In this document: positions 1 to 5,781 of the stretch, one piece after another
Numbering within the stretch: the stretch's first letter is position 1
Layout of the letters: every line of letters starts with the position of its first letter
Source: Candidatus Uhrbacteria bacterium
GTDB taxonomy: Bacteria > Patescibacteriota > Patescibacteriia > UBA9934 > UBA11717
Reading direction: 5' to 3'
Assembly (NCBI GenBank): GCA_013203725.1
Contig: JABMPK010000052.1
Coordinates: forward strand, 1 to 9,059
DNA length: 9,059 nt
Notes under the pieces: generated by a model
What the model saw: the letters and a program-made list of their open reading frames with translations, nothing else
Told to the model about the DNA's origin: nothing
The model's database searches: none
Position numbers and translations under genes: made by a program

Positions 1-421
1 AGACAACACGAACATCTGCTGCCATCGCTAAGAACATCTTACGAAGGTTCTCTGCATACCTTTCGATCCCTCGATACTTAACTTTTCCAAGTTTTGTAAC
101 ACCGGAAACTATCTTTGCAATATCTTCTCCAAACTCTGATGCGATATCATCAATTGTACGATCGGTGTCTTCTGGAACGTCGTGTAACAGCCCCGCGATA
201 ACAACAGCTATTGGAAGTCGCATTTGCGCGAGTCGGACTGCTGTTGCTGTGGGGTGTATAATATATGGAGCTCCGGTGTAGCGTTTATCGCCTTTGTGAG
301 CCTCGCTTGCATAATCAAAAGCAAGCCTAACAAAATCAATGTCTGGATTCTCGTATTTATCTTTCAGAGTATTTTCCAACTCTTCCCAAGACCAAAGTTT
401 TTCAGTTATCTGTGGTTCCAT
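1..421 (-). CDS. rel: Rel/SpoT-family (p)ppGpp synthetase/hydrolase, N-terminal part (runs out of window)
   Basis: The first 140 codons of a RelA/SpoT homologue are present; the rest lies beyond the left edge. The visible part is the HD phosphohydrolase domain, which in this family removes pyrophosphate from (p)ppGpp using Mn2+. Seen in sequence: the R47-Y-T-G-A-P-Y segment ending in IIHP (H56), the LLHD pair H80-D81 followed by the ED pair E84-D85, the VSGVTKLGK segment near 105-113, and the RKMFLAMAADVRVV segment just before the edge. These match the metal-binding and hydrolase positions of long Rel proteins, so the hydrolase half looks intact. Whether synthetase, TGS and ACT domains follow cannot be seen. 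The ATG at 419-421 gives the usual short N-terminus before the HD domain. There is no Shine-Dalgarno, but a -10-like element lies 11 nt upstream. The gene is divergent from the acidic-protein gene starting at 504. The family call is very secure; full-length function is inferred. Confidence 0.95.
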   Translation of the reverse strand, partial: MEPQITEKLWSWEELENTLKDKYENPDIDFVRLAFDYASEAHKGDKRYTGAPYIIHPTATAVRLAQMRLPIAVVIAGLLHDVPEDTDRTIDDIASEFGEDIAKIVSGVTKLGKVKYRGIERYAENLRKMFLAMAADVRVV

Positions 422-432
422 AGGTAATGTAT

Positions 433-462
433 ATCGTAGCACTTGCTTGAGAATCTTGTAAA
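433..462 (-). promoter_or_regulatory. Possible promoter of rel
   Basis: Read on the minus strand, TTTACA (457-462) and TACGAT (433-438) are separated by 18 bp, and TACGAT is preceded by TGC, an extended -10 form. The predicted start of transcription is only about 5 nt before the rel ATG, so the mRNA would be almost leaderless, which fits the missing ribosome binding site. The match is moderate and untested. Confidence 0.35.
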
Positions 463-483
463 GAAGGACAAATTTCTGTACGC

Positions 484-489
484 TGTAAT
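484..489 (+). promoter_or_regulatory. Possible -10 element of the acidic-protein gene
   Basis: TGTAAT matches five of six bases of the -10 consensus and ends 14 nt before the ATG at 504. No good -35 hexamer lies at the right distance upstream (461-466 is AAGAAG). The stretch 490-503 is AT-rich and has no Shine-Dalgarno. This is a weak call, supported mainly by the divergent layout, which requires a plus-strand promoter somewhere in 422-503. Confidence 0.2.
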
Positions 490-503
490 AAATATCAATA
501 TAT

Positions 504-1124
504 ATGTCAGAAAGACCACCAATGGCCCCGCCGCCCGAAGCGCTAAGAGACGGCGCTGTTCGTCTTGTTGAAGATGAAAAGTCGGTAGATGCTGCAGCAG
601 AAGACTGGGAAGACCACCAGGAAGGGTGGACAAAAGAGGATGAAGCTGAGGCGGAGGCGGCGAGAGAAAGGCAGGCGGAGCTAGAAGAGTATATGGCGGA
701 AGAAGCTGAGATCGAAGCTGAGGAGCGCGAGGAGGCGATGGAGGCGGCGAGGGAAGAATTGGAGGAAGCGGCAGAAGGGGATGGTGAGGAACCACCGGCG
801 CCAGACGCAGACAATGCACGTCCAAAAAACACTGGCGGAAGCGGTGGGCTCGCAAAAGCTGCTAAGTCTTATGGTCCTCTTGGCATTAAAGGAGAGGGTC
901 CATCGTGGGGAGAAAAAAGAATTCGTGATGTTGGGCGCAATATCTCAAACTTTTTTACAACCACACTACCAAACATTGGCCTTGGAATTCTGAAGTATCT
1001 GCAAGACAGCGCTGCTAAAATGTCTTTTTCTTGGCTGCCTGGATCAAAGTCGAAGGAGATAGATAAAACACCCGCCCTGGAGTCTCACCTAGATAAGCCA
1101 GAAGGCGGAAAGAAGAAAGAATAA
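504..1124 (+). CDS. Glu/Ala-rich hypothetical protein, predicted helical, with C-terminal hydrophobic patch
   Basis: A 206-aa protein I do not recognise. Residues about 26-95 are dominated by Glu and Ala with regularly spaced charged residues, the look of a long single alpha-helix or coiled coil, strongly negative. A Pro/Gly/Ser-rich linker follows (about 94-116, containing EEPPAPDAD and TGGSGG). The last 90 residues differ: basic and amphipathic, with FFTTTLPNIGLGILKYL (150-166) as the most hydrophobic stretch, too short and interrupted for a sure membrane helix, and a Lys-rich tail ending GGKKKE. There is no signal peptide, Cys pair or known catalytic motif. ATG 504 is taken as the start; an in-frame ATG at 522 is possible, and neither has a clear Shine-Dalgarno. 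A long Pro/Leu-rich minus-strand reading frame across 406-855 is a shadow of the GAG/GCG codons. The gene is the only plus-strand gene here, divergent from rel and convergent with the 465-aa gene, and ends in a strong terminator. Function is unknown. Confidence 0.7.
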   Translation: MSERPPMAPPPEALRDGAVRLVEDEKSVDAAAEDWEDHQEGWTKEDEAEAEAARERQAELEEYMAEEAEIEAEEREEAMEAAREELEEAAEGDGEEPPAPDADNARPKNTGGSGGLAKAAKSYGPLGIKGEGPSWGEKRIRDVGRNISNFFTTTLPNIGLGILKYLQDSAAKMSFSWLPGSKSKEIDKTPALESHLDKPEGGKKKE

Positions 1125-1156
1125 AAAACGGACGCAGCCCAGGATGGGCTACGCCG
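1123..1156 (-). terminator. Intrinsic terminator of the 465-aa minus-strand gene
   Basis: The perfect stem AGCCC (1136-1140) / GGGCT (1146-1150), loop 1141-1145, is extended by CG/CG and CGG/CCG pairs around one mismatch (1135/1151) and one bulge (A1132). On the minus strand it is followed directly by six Ts (complement of A1123-1128). The minus-strand stop codon (1149-1151) lies inside the stem, and the T-tract overlaps the last base of the plus-strand gene's stop codon. There is no T-run on the plus side, so it should act mainly on minus-strand transcripts. Confidence 0.7.
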
Positions 1157-2546
1157 TGATGAGACGAGCATGAATGTCTGCGAAGACCTTCTGCTCGTTT
1201 TTTTCTCTTACCGCCAAATCACTCCAGTCAATCCCGTAGAGTTCGAACGGACGCAGGATCTGCAGGAACGGCCAGAAACGTCTCATGCCGTAGAGCCGAT
1301 CGTTCTCGTCTCCCTTGGAGTACGTCACATTGGCAGCCATCGCGGCTGTCACGATCTGCATCTCTACCAACCTGCCCTCAATGGTGAGGTGTATCCTGTC
1401 GGCCACGAACCTCTTTGACGCGTAGGGACTCGTTGACGTTCCTTCCGCGCCGTCTGTAGTAGCGGACTGTTTCAGATGACCACGAGGAACGGTGCCGCCT
1501 GGCGAGATGCCAAGCTTGCTACCAAACCACGCGCGACCGATCTTGTAATCCTCGTCTCCTTGGAGGATTAGTCTGACACCGATCTGATCGGGCGTGTATT
1601 GCCCAACTTTGCCAACTCGCGACACCCACTTCATCCAGCGTCGGAACAGGAGCTTTCTTCTTGCCTTCACTCCGAACCAGACTTCTTTACTGCCTGGAAT
1701 GCAGCACGCTCGGATAGTGAAACGGCGCCTTATCGCGCCTGATGTTTCACTTGTCCATCGGTACTTCGATTTTGGATCAAGGTACACGGACCACTTTCGA
1801 TCCTCCCCCTTGTCCACAATCAGTCCTTGAGCGAGAAGGAAGTCAATGACCCGCTCCATATCGTCGGCGTCCATGATGGCCCGGAGACCAACATCTTCTG
1901 GCTCCGGGGCACCCTCTGAATCGGTGTCCTCAAGAAGCTCGTCATCCGACGACTCCTCGTCATCCTCTACATTCACTTTTGACAGTAGCTGGCTACGATA
2001 CGTTGGATCGTCTCGTAGCAGCATTCCTAGAGTCTGGAGCGTCATGTAGTAGAGCAACCGGCTCTCCCACATACGTCGCAGCTCTGTTCGGGTCCCGGGC
2101 TTTGTTTCCGGGAACGCTATCCGCATCAATCTGACCGGGTCGTTTGGGATGCCCTTGTGCTTAAGGAACCCCTCCTTTTTCAGGAATCCTCTTAGTGGCG
2201 AGACGCGTCCGAAGTGCTCTTGGCACAAGTACTTCTGGAGCTCTGCTTGTACGTCTGCCTTCAGCATCGCTACAACTTCTTTGAACAGGGGACGCATGAA
2301 CGCGACCGCCTTCTCAGTTTCTTCAACTGTCGAAGTGACCTGACGAGCGATGCCGCCGAACAACTCCATGTCCGCACACGATGCATTGACCCTGATCCTC
2401 GACATCATCTTCTTCAGATCATCGAGCTCGGCTCTGTCGCGATCCGACAGGCTGCTTCTAGCTACACTGCTTGAGGACTGAAGGCCCACGAGCAGCAACG
2501 GCGGGAGGTGAAACTGTTCCAACCCCTTCGCGATATTGCTGGTCAT
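1149..2546 (-). CDS. 465-aa protein with a divergent RelA/SpoT synthetase-like C-terminal region
   Basis: No family is obvious from the whole sequence. Residues 1-190 are mostly helical and charged, with no clear motif. Residues 193-218 are a very acidic Asp/Glu/Ser linker. Residues about 225-250 look like a small helical, winged-helix-like segment (MERVIDFLLAQGLIVDKG). The last part, about 288-440, follows the order of a Rel synthetase fold: WFGVK then RRKLLFRRWMK (compare the family's GRxK..S..RK), D320-QIGVR (compare D-x-x-G-x-R), RIHLTIEGRLVEMQIVT at 384-400 (compare YxSIH..vEiQirT), with E395 at the second metal site. The usual GRxK arginine is V293 here, and the Tyr before S-I-H appears to be Ala, so ordinary (p)ppGpp synthesis is doubtful. 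ATG 2544-2546 has a strong AGGAGGT upstream. GC is clearly higher than in topA or der, suggesting different origin. The Rel-like reading is inference from motif order. The coding call itself is firm. Confidence 0.75.
   Translation of the reverse strand: MTSNIAKGLEQFHLPPLLLVGLQSSSSVARSSLSDRDRAELDDLKKMMSRIRVNASCADMELFGGIARQVTSTVEETEKAVAFMRPLFKEVVAMLKADVQAELQKYLCQEHFGRVSPLRGFLKKEGFLKHKGIPNDPVRLMRIAFPETKPGTRTELRRMWESRLLYYMTLQTLGMLLRDDPTYRSQLLSKVNVEDDEESSDDELLEDTDSEGAPEPEDVGLRAIMDADDMERVIDFLLAQGLIVDKGEDRKWSVYLDPKSKYRWTSETSGAIRRRFTIRACCIPGSKEVWFGVKARRKLLFRRWMKWVSRVGKVGQYTPDQIGVRLILQGDEDYKIGRAWFGSKLGISPGGTVPRGHLKQSATTDGAEGTSTSPYASKRFVADRIHLTIEGRLVEMQIVTAAMAANVTYSKGDENDRLYGMRRFWPFLQILRPFELYGIDWSDLAVREKNEQKVFADIHARLITA
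1164..1204 (+). terminator. Strong intrinsic terminator of the acidic-protein gene, inside the opposite CDS
   Basis: The stem ACGAGCA (1164-1170) / TGCTCGT (1192-1198) continues after a one-base bulge with GAA (1172-1174) / TTC (1189-1191), a T-C mismatch, and GTCT (1176-1179) / AGAC (1184-1187), closed by the GNRA-type tetraloop GCGA. This gives 14 base pairs in all, followed by seven Ts (1198-1204). It lies about 40 nt after the plus-strand stop, entirely within the last codons of the convergent minus-strand gene. Confidence 0.8.
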
Positions 2547-2549
2547 AAG

Positions 2550-2556
2550 ACCTCCT
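2550..2556 (-). promoter_or_regulatory. Strong Shine-Dalgarno of the 465-aa gene
   Basis: AGGAGGT on the minus strand lies 3 nt from the ATG (4 nt after AGGAGG). It is the best ribosome binding site in the window and fixes the start of this gene. The neighbouring topA, rel and acidic-protein genes have none, which adds to the contrast between this gene and its surroundings. Confidence 0.75.
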
Positions 2557-2568
2557 GGCTGTGGACTT

Positions 2569-2592
2569 GAAGATCACCGGAATGGTGAATTC
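2569..2592 (-). other. Small hairpin in the leader of the 465-aa gene
   Basis: TCACC / GGTGA (2574-2578 with 2584-2588) with a five-base loop, flanked by GAA / TTC pairs (2569-2571 with 2590-2592), forms a modest stem about 13 nt upstream of the Shine-Dalgarno. It could be an operator-like inverted repeat or a leader structure. There is no T-tract, so it is not a terminator. No convincing -35/-10 pair was found between the topA terminator and this gene. Confidence 0.35.
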
Positions 2593-2606
2593 GTGGGCAT
2601 TGTTAC

Positions 2607-2635
2607 AAAAAAGCGGGGTATTGTCAACCCGCTTT
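2607..2635 (-). terminator. Intrinsic terminator of topA, overlapping its stop codon
   Basis: On the minus strand AAAGCGGG (2628-2635) pairs with CCCGCTTT (2610-2617) around a 10-nt loop, followed by a run of Ts (complement of A2607-2612). The topA stop TGA (2624-2626) sits in the loop and the last Lys-Ala-Gly codons form the 5' arm. It separates topA transcription from the next gene downstream. Confidence 0.8.
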
Positions 2636-4870
2636 CTTCTTTCTAGTTTTTTTCGGTATGTCGAGAAGCTCTGTCGCTTGCTCGAGTGTAATTTCTAGTA
2701 CTGTGAACGGCTGCTTTGCTGAAATACTGCGTGATTCCTCGCCAGCCTTGATGTATGGTCCAAATCTTCCAACCTGCACAGTCACATCCTCATTCTTCCA
2801 TTTACCTAAAGTTCGTGGCAGTGATAGAAGCTGAATTGCAAGACCAAAGTCAACGTCCTCAGCTTTCATGCCGCGCAAGAGGCTCCCGCGTTTTGGCTTT
2901 TCTTTGGACCCTTCCTCTTGCTCTCCAACTTGGATGTACGGACCGTAACGCCCTGTGCGAATTGTGATATCAAGTCCAGACTCAGGATCTTTTCCTAGAA
3001 CTTCCGGCGCAACCTCTTCTTTGACCGTTCCGTCTCTGTTTATCGCAACGGTGTTTTTACACTCAGGGTAATTCGAGCACGCCATGAACTTTCCAAAGCG
3101 CCCGATCTTAATAATCATGTCTGACTTACATTTTTCACACTTTTCGTCCGTCGCTTCCTCGGTTAGTTCTTTCTTATCGAGCTCCTTGTCTTTCTTTTCA
3201 AGGTTCTTGTGGAAAGGCTTGTAGAACTTGTCGATAACCGGCACCCACTTTTGTTTTCCATCTTCTATTTTATCAAAAGTCTCCTCCATTTTCGCCGTGA
3301 ACGCTTTGTCCACGATGTCGGGGAAGTGCGCCACCAACATGTCATTTACCGTGTAGGCAATATCGGTTGGGAATAGACGCTTGTTGTCGTCTCGATCAAC
3401 GTAACCACGATCGATAACTGTTGAGATTGTTGGAGAGTAGGTGGACGGACGACCAATGCCGTGTTCCTCAAGCTCTTTAACAAGCGTCGCATCAGAATAT
3501 CGTGCTGGTGGTTCCGTGAAGTGCTGTTTTGGCTCGAGCGTTTTCAAATCAACTTTGTCACCTTTAACCATGGGCGGCAAAATATTTTCTTTTGCTGTAT
3601 CTGGGTATAGTTTTAAATATCCATCAAATGCAATCACCGAACCAGTAACTCTAAATGATCCCGGCTTGCTATCGAGCATTATCTTTTCCTTTGTGAGTTG
3701 TGCATCTGCCATCTGTGTAGACACTGCGCGCCTCCAAATAAGGTCATATAACTTAAGCTGGCGAGCATCGAGATGCTCGGCAATCGACTCTGGCGTTAGG
3801 TTTGGATTTGTAGGACGGATAGCTTCGTGGGCCTCCTGCGCACCCTTGGTCTTCTTTGTGAAAATACGAGGTTCAGCGAGCGCGTACTCATTACCAAAAC
3901 TTTCTTTCACAAAAGCATTAGTTTCCTCCAAGAAAGTCTCAGACATGTTCTGAGAGTCTGTACGCATGTAAGTAATCAAACCAGTCATTCCATCTTTACC
4001 CAGCTTCACTCCTTCGTATAACTGTTGAGCTAAACGCATAGTCTGCTTGGAGCTGTATCCAAGACGGTTATTGGAATCCTGCTGGAGAGTGGATGTTCGG
4101 TAAGGCGCTTTTGGTTGCTTCTTAACCGTCTTTTTCTCGATGGACTCAACAATATATTCGCCTGCAAACAGATCAACCGTCATGGACTTCGCTGTCTCCT
4201 CGTCCTTAATGTCCATCTTGGTAACCTTGTCTCCTTTATATGTTGCAAGTATTGCTTCAAAATCCTTCTTGTTCTTGCTAAACATCGCAGCGAGCGACCA
4301 GTACTCGACCGAGTCAAAAGCTTCACGCTCACGTTCTCGCTCAACAATGAATCTCATTGCAACCGACTGAACTCGTCCAGCAGACAATCCACGCGCAATT
4401 TTTTTCCATAGGAAAGGTGACAGCTCGTAGCCAACCAGTCTGTCTAGAACTCGCCGAGCCTGTTGTGCATCAACGAGGTCGAAGTTGATGTGCCGAGGAC
4501 TCTTCATCGCTTTCTCAATAGCAGGCTTTGTGATCTCGTGGAAGACAATACGTTGCGCCTTCTTTGGGTCAATCTTAAGCACGTTGGCTAGATGCCAACC
4601 AATTGCTTCTCCTTCTCGGTCGTCATCAGTTGCTATGAAGATCTCCTCTGCGGCCTTTGCCATCTTCTTAAGCTCTGCGACTCGCGCCTTCTTGTCGTCT
4701 GAGACGATATATTCTGGCGTGTAATCGTTTTCAATATCAACGCCCATGGTCTTACGCGGAAGATCACGAATATGGCCGAATGACGAGGTTACCTCATAAC
4801 CTGCGCCTAGAATTTTCTTAACCGTTTTAGCCTTGGTTGGAGACTCAACGATTACTAGTCTTTTTGACAT
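2624..4870 (-). CDS. topA: DNA topoisomerase I (type IA)
   Basis: A complete 748-aa type IA topoisomerase, which relaxes negatively supercoiled DNA through a transient 5'-phosphotyrosine link. Seen: the N-terminal Toprim domain with E9 in LVIVESPTKAK and the acidic cluster TDDDREGE (81-88); the GLSAGRVQSVA segment (161-171); the catalytic Y301 in GLITYMRTDS; the HGIGRPSTY segment (470-478); one four-cysteine zinc finger (C578, C581, C598, C604); then two short C-terminal repeats containing GRYGPYI and GRFGPYI; and a basic tail. E. coli TopA (865 aa) is longer, with several zinc ribbons, so this is a compact form. ATG 4868-4870 is chosen because MSKRLVIVES is the family's normal beginning; an upstream TTG at 4924 adds 18 unrelated residues that overlap dprA. 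There is no Shine-Dalgarno. A consensus-like promoter lies immediately upstream, so topA is probably transcribed independently of dprA as well as from read-through. Confidence 0.97.
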   Translation of the reverse strand: MSKRLVIVESPTKAKTVKKILGAGYEVTSSFGHIRDLPRKTMGVDIENDYTPEYIVSDDKKARVAELKKMAKAAEEIFIATDDDREGEAIGWHLANVLKIDPKKAQRIVFHEITKPAIEKAMKSPRHINFDLVDAQQARRVLDRLVGYELSPFLWKKIARGLSAGRVQSVAMRFIVEREREREAFDSVEYWSLAAMFSKNKKDFEAILATYKGDKVTKMDIKDEETAKSMTVDLFAGEYIVESIEKKTVKKQPKAPYRTSTLQQDSNNRLGYSSKQTMRLAQQLYEGVKLGKDGMTGLITYMRTDSQNMSETFLEETNAFVKESFGNEYALAEPRIFTKKTKGAQEAHEAIRPTNPNLTPESIAEHLDARQLKLYDLIWRRAVSTQMADAQLTKEKIMLDSKPGSFRVTGSVIAFDGYLKLYPDTAKENILPPMVKGDKVDLKTLEPKQHFTEPPARYSDATLVKELEEHGIGRPSTYSPTISTVIDRGYVDRDDNKRLFPTDIAYTVNDMLVAHFPDIVDKAFTAKMEETFDKIEDGKQKWVPVIDKFYKPFHKNLEKKDKELDKKELTEEATDEKCEKCKSDMIIKIGRFGKFMACSNYPECKNTVAINRDGTVKEEVAPEVLGKDPESGLDITIRTGRYGPYIQVGEQEEGSKEKPKRGSLLRGMKAEDVDFGLAIQLLSLPRTLGKWKNEDVTVQVGRFGPYIKAGEESRSISAKQPFTVLEITLEQATELLDIPKKTRKKKAG

Positions 4871-4880
4871 AACGTGATTG

Positions 4881-4909
4881 ATAATGTCCGAAAGTGCTCG
4901 GACTGTCAA
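4881..4909 (-). promoter_or_regulatory. topA promoter with a palindrome in the spacer
   Basis: On the minus strand a perfect -35 TTGACA (4904-4909) and a -10-like CATTAT (4881-4886) are spaced by exactly 17 bp. The spacer holds the perfect inverted repeat GTCCGA-6 nt-TCGGAC (4886-4903). The -35 overlaps the dprA stop codon. Expected transcription start is about 4 nt before the topA ATG, giving a nearly leaderless message, consistent with the absent ribosome binding site. The palindrome could be an operator; this is inference. Confidence 0.6.
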
Positions 4910-5781
4910 GTTTTGGTATAACAACCGCTTCCAACATGGGTTATCAGTGACTTGAGCTCGAGCAGTGTAATTAACTGCGTTGTGTTTGCGATCGTGCCTT
5001 TTGAGACACGTGCAATTTCGTCAATGTTCACAGGCTCGTGTGTAATCAAGCTCAGAAGTGATCGTTCCTCATCAGACATCGGGATCGCTTGCTTAATATC
5101 AGCCGCCGCGTGTGCTGCTGACAAGTCTAACACTTCAAGAATATCTTGCACGCACGTTATTGGAATCGCGCCGTCCTTTAGTAGTTGGTGCGGACCTGCT
5201 GAAAGAGGAGAAGTGATTGGCCCTGGCACTATCATAACATCTCGGTTTTCTCGGAGAGCCGCCGCCGCTGTAATCATAGTTCCAGACTTGATCGTCGACT
5301 CGACAATAATCGTAGCTTTACACATACCGGCTATGATCCTGTTTCGGGCGGGGAAGTGGTAAGAACGATACTGTGTTCCAGTCGGGTGTTCGCTCAATAC
5401 GCATCCACCAGACGCAATAATCTCGTTTGCAAGATTTTCGTGAGCGCGTGGTGAGATGGATGGGTTGTCGATGCCACCGGCCAGCACAGCTATCGTACGG
5501 CCGCCGGCTTCCAATGTAGCTCTGTGAGCCTCGACATCGATTCCGTACGCGAGCCCAGATACGATAGCTATGTTGTGTCGTGCAAGTTCACCGATAAGTT
5601 TTCTAGTGACGAGCTTTCCGTAATGCGATGCTTTTCTTGTGCCGACGACTGCTACACAAATTTGATGTGCATCTGGAATTTTCCCACGAAAAAACAGCCG
5701 TTCCGGTGGGGAGTGTATCTCCGACAGTAGAGTGGGGAATCGGCTGTCTTGTTTTTGTAAAATTTGGATTGAATCAGACAT
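4906..5781 (-). CDS. dprA: DNA processing protein DprA/Smf
   Basis: A 291-aa DprA/Smf protein. In this family DprA binds incoming single-stranded DNA during natural transformation and loads RecA; the Rossmann-like core is seen here as VAVVGTRKAS (43-52), IVSGLAYGID (73-82), PARNRIIAG (144-152) and SGTMITAAA (166-174). The C-terminal 55 residues (EERSLLSLITHEPVNIDEIAR onward) look like the DprA winged-helix domain. There is no room for the N-terminal SAM-like domain of the pneumococcal protein, so this is the short form. The start is set at ATG 5779-5781, whose next codons overlap the pth TGA by 8 nt, with a GGGAG very close upstream; an ATG directly before it (5782-5784) is equally possible. 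A long upstream extension to 5886 would lie inside pth and is unlikely. Tight overlap with pth indicates translational coupling. A dprA-topA neighbourhood is common across bacteria. Confidence 0.93.
   Translation of the reverse strand: MSDSIQILQKQDSRFPTLLSEIHSPPERLFFRGKIPDAHQICVAVVGTRKASHYGKLVTRKLIGELARHNIAIVSGLAYGIDVEAHRATLEAGGRTIAVLAGGIDNPSISPRAHENLANEIIASGGCVLSEHPTGTQYRSYHFPARNRIIAGMCKATIIVESTIKSGTMITAAAALRENRDVMIVPGPITSPLSAGPHQLLKDGAIPITCVQDILEVLDLSAAHAAADIKQAIPMSDEERSLLSLITHEPVNIDEIARVSKGTIANTTQLITLLELKSLITHVGSGCYTKT

Noticed and set aside
406..855. 149-codon minus-strand reading frame rich in Pro and Leu
   Set aside because: It is the complement of the GAG/GCG-rich codons of the acidic plus-strand protein; its composition is just what that antisense gives, it has no ribosome binding site, and it overlaps the rel start region.
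504..2546. Toxin-antitoxin pair formed by the Rel-like protein and the acidic protein
   Set aside because: The genes are convergent and not an operon, the Rel-like protein is much longer than known toxSAS toxins and appears to lack the key tyrosine; not enough to claim a toxin system.
3441..3953. 170-codon plus-strand frame opposite topA
   Set aside because: Lies wholly antisense to a conserved, intact topA; low-complexity Ser-rich product with no recognisable motif.
4871..4924. Upstream TTG start for topA adding 18 residues
   Set aside because: The extension is unlike TopA N-termini, overlaps dprA and runs through the predicted promoter; MSKRLVIVES is the normal beginning.
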